Below, one piece after another: positions 61,422 to 64,000 of a stretch of DNA of 64,000 nucleotides. Location: contig NZ_VEFR01000001.1 of NCBI RefSeq assembly GCF_007679035.1, forward strand, positions 947,830 to 1,011,829, in the 5' to 3' direction. Below the pieces are notes generated by a model. That model was not told the DNA's origin. It was given only the letters and a program-made list of their open reading frames with translations, and made no database searches. The stretch is from Agrococcus jejuensis (GTDB taxonomy: Bacteria; Actinomycetota; Actinomycetes; Actinomycetales; Microbacteriaceae). Numbering within the stretch: position 1 is the first letter of the stretch; the number at the start of each line of letters is the position of its first letter. The translations under genes and the position numbers were made by a program.

Positions 61422-62117
61422 GTGGCCGAGCAGCTCGCAGGAGCCCAGACCCTGTCGCGCGGCATCCGCGCGCTCGAGATCCTCGCCGAGCACTCGCCGC
61501 TGACGATCCAGCAGCTCGCCGACGAGCTGAGCGTGCACCGATCGATCGCGTACCGCATCGTGCGCACGCTCGAGGCGCACCGGCTCGTGGTGCGGGATGC
61601 CGGCGGCCGGCTCGAGCTCGGCGCGCAGCTCGCGGTGCTCGCGCAGTCGGTCGACCGCGACCTGCGGGGCGCGGCGCTCCCCCACCTCACGGCGCTCGCG
61701 CAGGCGACGGGATGCACGGCGTTCGTCGCGGTCCAGGACGGCGACGACGTCGTGACGCTCGTGAGCGTCGAGTCGCGCGGCGCCCGAGCATCCGTGGCGC
61801 AGCGACCCGGCACGCGGCACCCGCTCGCGCTCGGCGCGCCCGGGATCGCACTGCAGACGCTGCTCTCGGCGCGCGAGTGGGCGGCGCTCGGCCACGACGA
61901 CGCCATGCGCGCCGAGGTCGCCGTCGCCGCCGAGCGCGGCTACGCCACCAGCACCGACGAGGTCGTGCCCGGCCTCTCTGGCGTCGCCGCGCCCATCCGG
62001 CATCCGCTGCCGCCGCGCGCCGCCGTCGGCGTCGTCACGGTCGGCGCCGCCGACCTCGACGCCCTGGGCGCTGCGTCCGCCGACGCGGCTCGCGCCATCG
62101 CCGCGGACCTGGGCTGA
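61422..62117 (+). CDS. IclR-family transcriptional regulator
   Basis: 231-aa regulator. Winged helix at residues ~10-65 (RGIRALEILAEHSPLTIQQL, ADELSVHRSIAYRIVRTLEA), followed by the GAF-like effector domain (TGCTAFVAVQDGDDVVTLVS, GVAAPIRHP). GTG 61422 with GGAGG Shine-Dalgarno. Followed after 7 bp by a TauE/SafE permease gene, which it may control together with itself. Confidence 0.9.
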   Translation: MAEQLAGAQTLSRGIRALEILAEHSPLTIQQLADELSVHRSIAYRIVRTLEAHRLVVRDAGGRLELGAQLAVLAQSVDRDLRGAALPHLTALAQATGCTAFVAVQDGDDVVTLVSVESRGARASVAQRPGTRHPLALGAPGIALQTLLSAREWAALGHDDAMRAEVAVAAERGYATSTDEVVPGLSGVAAPIRHPLPPRAAVGVVTVGAADLDALGAASADAARAIAADLG

Positions 62118-62124
62118 GCCGCGC

Positions 62125-62874
62125 GTGGAGTGGTCGTTCGTCGTCGCACTCGTCGCCCTCGCGATCGGGGCGCTCGCGCAGCGCACCGTCGGCATGGGCT
62201 TCGGGCTCGTCGTCACGCCCACGATGGTGCTCGCCGTCGGGCCGGTCGAGGCCGTGCTCGTCGTCAACGTCTTCGGCGTCGTCGCGTGCGCGATGATCAT
62301 CGGTCGCGTCTGGCGCGACATCGACTGGCGCGGCCTCGCCTGGCTCGTGCTGCCGGCCATCGCGCTCACGATCCCCGGCATCCTGCTGGCGCAGGCGGCG
62401 GACTCGGATGCGCTCAAGGTCGCCGTCGGCGTGCTGGCGCTCGTCGGCGTGGTGGTGTCGGCGGGCTTCGCGAGGACCGAGCGGTCGCTCGACGGCCCGC
62501 CGCTGCGCATGGCGTCGGGCGCGCTCGTCGGTGCGCTCAACTCGTCGGTCGGCCTCGGCGCCCCCGTCATCGGCATGTTCGCGATCCTGTCGAAGTGGGA
62601 CCACCGCGTCTTCGCCGCGACGATGCAGCCGTTCTGGATCCTGCTGAGCCTCTCGACCGTCGTCTCGCGCCAGGTGGTCGCCCCCGGCGGCGCACCGCCG
62701 TGGGAGTGGTGGATGTGGCTCGTCGCCATCGCGCCCGTGCTCGTCGGGGTGCTCGCAGGCGAGCGCATCGCCGCGCGCATCGACCAGGTGGTGGCCCGCC
62801 GCGCCGTCATCGTGTTCTCGCTGCTGTCGGGCATCGCCGTGCTCGTGACCGGCATCGTCGGCCTCGCGTCCTGA
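62125..62874 (+). CDS. TauE/SafE-family membrane transporter
   Basis: 249-aa permease with about eight helices in two repeats: ALAQRTVGMGFGLVVTPTMV in the first, VGALNSSVGLGAPVIGMFAI in the second. Family members move sulfite, sulfoacetate or other organic anions. GTG start 7 nt after the IclR stop, so co-transcribed. A weak hairpin follows. Confidence 0.88.
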   Translation: MEWSFVVALVALAIGALAQRTVGMGFGLVVTPTMVLAVGPVEAVLVVNVFGVVACAMIIGRVWRDIDWRGLAWLVLPAIALTIPGILLAQAADSDALKVAVGVLALVGVVVSAGFARTERSLDGPPLRMASGALVGALNSSVGLGAPVIGMFAILSKWDHRVFAATMQPFWILLSLSTVVSRQVVAPGGAPPWEWWMWLVAIAPVLVGVLAGERIAARIDQVVARRAVIVFSLLSGIAVLVTGIVGLAS

Positions 62875-62884
62875 CGCGCCTCGC

Positions 62885-62905
62885 GCCGCGCCCAGCGAGC
62901 GCGGC
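62885..62905 (+). terminator. short hairpin terminator
   Basis: GCCGCGC / GCGCGGC with a 7-nt loop, 10 nt after the TauE/SafE stop. Confidence 0.4.
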
Positions 62906-62916
62906 GGCGCCGCTGC

Positions 62917-62922
62917 TACCGT
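62917..62922 (+). promoter_or_regulatory. -10 box, likely leaderless start
   Basis: TACCGT ends 7 nt before GTG 62930; no Shine-Dalgarno. It favours this GTG over the in-frame GTG 62936. Confidence 0.45.
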
Positions 62923-62929
62923 CGGCGCC

Positions 62930-63412
62930 GTGGGCGTGAACCTGGCGGTGATGGTGGTGCGCGGCGCGCGCATCGCCGACCTTGCGCCCCTCGGCTACCG
63001 CCCCACGGGCATGCCCATCCCCGGCGACGTCGCCGCGTCGTCGCGCGCCGAGCTCTCGGCGCTGCAGCACGACGCCCACGCGGTGCTGCTCGATGCCGGC
63101 TACGCGTGGATCGACCTCGGCGAGCGCGTCGCGAGCGGCATCGGCCGCCCGGTCGCGACGGCGCTGTTCGGATCGACGAGCGACACGTGGCTCTTCCAGC
63201 TCGACATGCCCGGCTCGGCCCAGCGACGCATCGTGTGGAGCCAGGGGCAGGTCGCCGACGAGACGGGCGCGCCGCTGCCCGAGGAGGTCGCCGGCCCGCT
63301 CGACGAGGAGCGCCTCGGACGGCTGCTCGCGCGCGTCACCGGCTTCCCGGGCGACCTCGACTGGCTGCGCGCGTCGTGGCAGCCGCTGACGTTCCCCGAG
63401 CCGTCGGCGTGA
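62930..63412 (+). CDS. protein of unknown function, coupled to a PPTase-like gene
   Basis: 160-aa soluble protein (VNLAVMVVRGARIADLAPLG, YAWIDLGERVASGIGRPVAT, LFGSTSDTWLFQLDMPGSAQ). Mixed alpha/beta character; no family recognised. Its stop overlaps the GTG of the next gene (GTGA), so the two are translated together and may act in one process. Confidence 0.68.
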   Translation: MGVNLAVMVVRGARIADLAPLGYRPTGMPIPGDVAASSRAELSALQHDAHAVLLDAGYAWIDLGERVASGIGRPVATALFGSTSDTWLFQLDMPGSAQRRIVWSQGQVADETGAPLPEEVAGPLDEERLGRLLARVTGFPGDLDWLRASWQPLTFPEPSA

Positions 63413-63885
63413 CGGCGACGCCGCCGCTGGCCGACGACCTCGCGGTGGCGTGGCTGTCGTCGACCGTCTCGACGGTGGATGCGCTGCGCGCCGCGGGCGC
63501 GGATGCCGCCGGCCACGCGTGCCCGCGCTGCGGCGGCGCGGACCACGGACGGCCATGGGCGCGCCGCGGCGGCGCGGCGGTGGCCGCGTCGGCGTCGCGT
63601 GCCGGCTCGCACCTCGTGCTCGCGACTCGCCCCGGATCGGCGCCGATCGGCGTCGACGTCGAGGCGGTGGGCTCGCCCGTCGACGCCTCGGTCGTGCTGC
63701 ACCCCTGGGAGGCGGACCTCGATCCTCTCTGGGCGTGGGTCGCGAAGGAGGCGATCCTCAAGCACCTCGGCACCGGCCTGCGCACCGACCCCGCGACCAT
63801 CCGCGTCACCGACTTCGCGGTGCACCGCATCCCCGCCCCCGCCGGCCTCGTGGCGGCGGTCTGCACGGGGCGCACCGCCTCCTGA
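63409..63885 (+). CDS. 4'-phosphopantetheinyl transferase-like protein
   Basis: 158-aa protein matching the Sfp-type fold: GVDVE in SAPIGVDVEAVGS, with Asp and Glu Mg ligands, and the W--KEA--K helix in WAWVAKEAILKHLGTGLRTD. It is shorter than Sfp (~225 aa) and the N-terminal half is diverged, with a CPRCGGADHG stretch. It would attach phosphopantetheine to a carrier protein, yet no PKS, NRPS or carrier gene is in the window. GTG overlaps the preceding stop. Confidence 0.8.
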   Translation: MTATPPLADDLAVAWLSSTVSTVDALRAAGADAAGHACPRCGGADHGRPWARRGGAAVAASASRAGSHLVLATRPGSAPIGVDVEAVGSPVDASVVLHPWEADLDPLWAWVAKEAILKHLGTGLRTDPATIRVTDFAVHRIPAPAGLVAAVCTGRTAS

Positions 63886-63897
63886 GGCCCGCCACTC

Positions 63898-63966
63898 GCG
63901 TTTCGCAGGCGATTCCGCCTCCGAAGGGAGCATTCCCCTCAGGACCCGGAATCGCCTGCGAAACGC
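63898..63966. repeat. 20-bp inverted repeat after the PPTase-like gene
   Basis: Two perfect 20-bp arms (63898-63917 and 63947-63966) with a 29-nt loop, 12 nt after the stop. It belongs with the long-loop palindromes at 15.07, 45.27 and 57.52 kb and probably ends transcription. The remaining bases to 64000 show nothing I recognise. Confidence 0.65.
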
Positions 63967-64000
63967 AACCACTGCACCCCGACACTGTGCGTATTGCAGG

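Overview
This 64 kb window is very GC-rich (clearly above 70% by eye), with dense short-gap genes, frequent GTG starts and 4-nt ATGA/GTGA overlaps. The gene families (mycobacterial-type ECF sigma/anti-sigma pair, DUF1206, HxlR, CHRD, ClgR-like XRE regulator, leuCD-murA-plsC-gpsA-ddl order) point to a chromosomal segment of a high-GC actinobacterium, most likely Microbacteriaceae; an Agrococcus-like genus is a guess. I see no integrase, transposase, prophage, CRISPR array or rRNA. There is one tRNA (Glu, CTC). No stretch over 300 bases lacks a gene.

Layout. 1-3.9 kb: 5' part of an Mrp/Mnh Na+/H+ antiporter operon read leftwards (mnhA with a fused B domain, mnhC, start of mnhD). 4-11 kb: lipoprotein, glutathione peroxidase, APC permease, LOG-like protein, DHA2 exporter, CDP-alcohol phosphatidyltransferase. 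11-16.3 kb: LysR regulator divergent from an MHS transporter-amidohydrolase pair, then a leucine-type amino-acid dehydrogenase. 17-19.4 kb: polar amino-acid ABC importer. 19.5-23.3 kb: a small XRE regulator ending LALAA, a two-gene clpP operon in which one subunit has lost its catalytic serine, and a SNF2 helicase. 23.5-26.3 kb: an SRPBCC/degenerate-glycosyltransferase fusion and an HxlR/NmrA divergent pair. 26.3-31.3 kb: small unknown proteins and an ECF sigma factor/anti-sigma pair divergent from a double-CHRD surface protein; both directions carry the same promoter, TGAAC-N14-CGTCGTATCCCC.

31.3-48.5 kb is housekeeping and accessory: M23 peptidase, AlaDH/PNT-like dehydrogenase, ArfB, YigZ, a frameshifted small gene, UvrA-like ABC ATPase, DUF1206, AI-2E-type permease, quinone oxidoreductase, HhH-GPD glycosylase, YchF, tandem GNAT, DsbA/FrnE, PPOX, VOC proteins, acylphosphatase. 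48.5-55.4 kb is a tightly coupled leftward operon leuC-leuD-murA-plsC-gpsA-ddl-membrane protein, linking leucine, peptidoglycan and phospholipid synthesis. 55.7-64 kb: MetE-like protein, zinc-ribbon Q/G-rich protein, tRNA-Glu, lipid kinase, MBL-fold hydrolase, a RibD-like reductase/TetR divergent pair bracketed by inverted 71-bp hairpin elements, IclR, TauE/SafE and a phosphopantetheinyl-transferase-like protein.

Across the window two initiation classes can be seen. Many genes have a good Shine-Dalgarno. About twenty others have none and instead carry a -10-like TAnnnT (or CAnnnT/GAnnnT) box 6-8 nt before the start codon, as expected of leaderless transcripts. The most unusual points are the ClpP/pseudo-ClpP/ClgR-like module, the mirror-image ECF promoter pair, the SRPBCC-glycosyltransferase fusion, the frameshifted gene near 34.8 kb and the paired hairpin elements near 60 kb.
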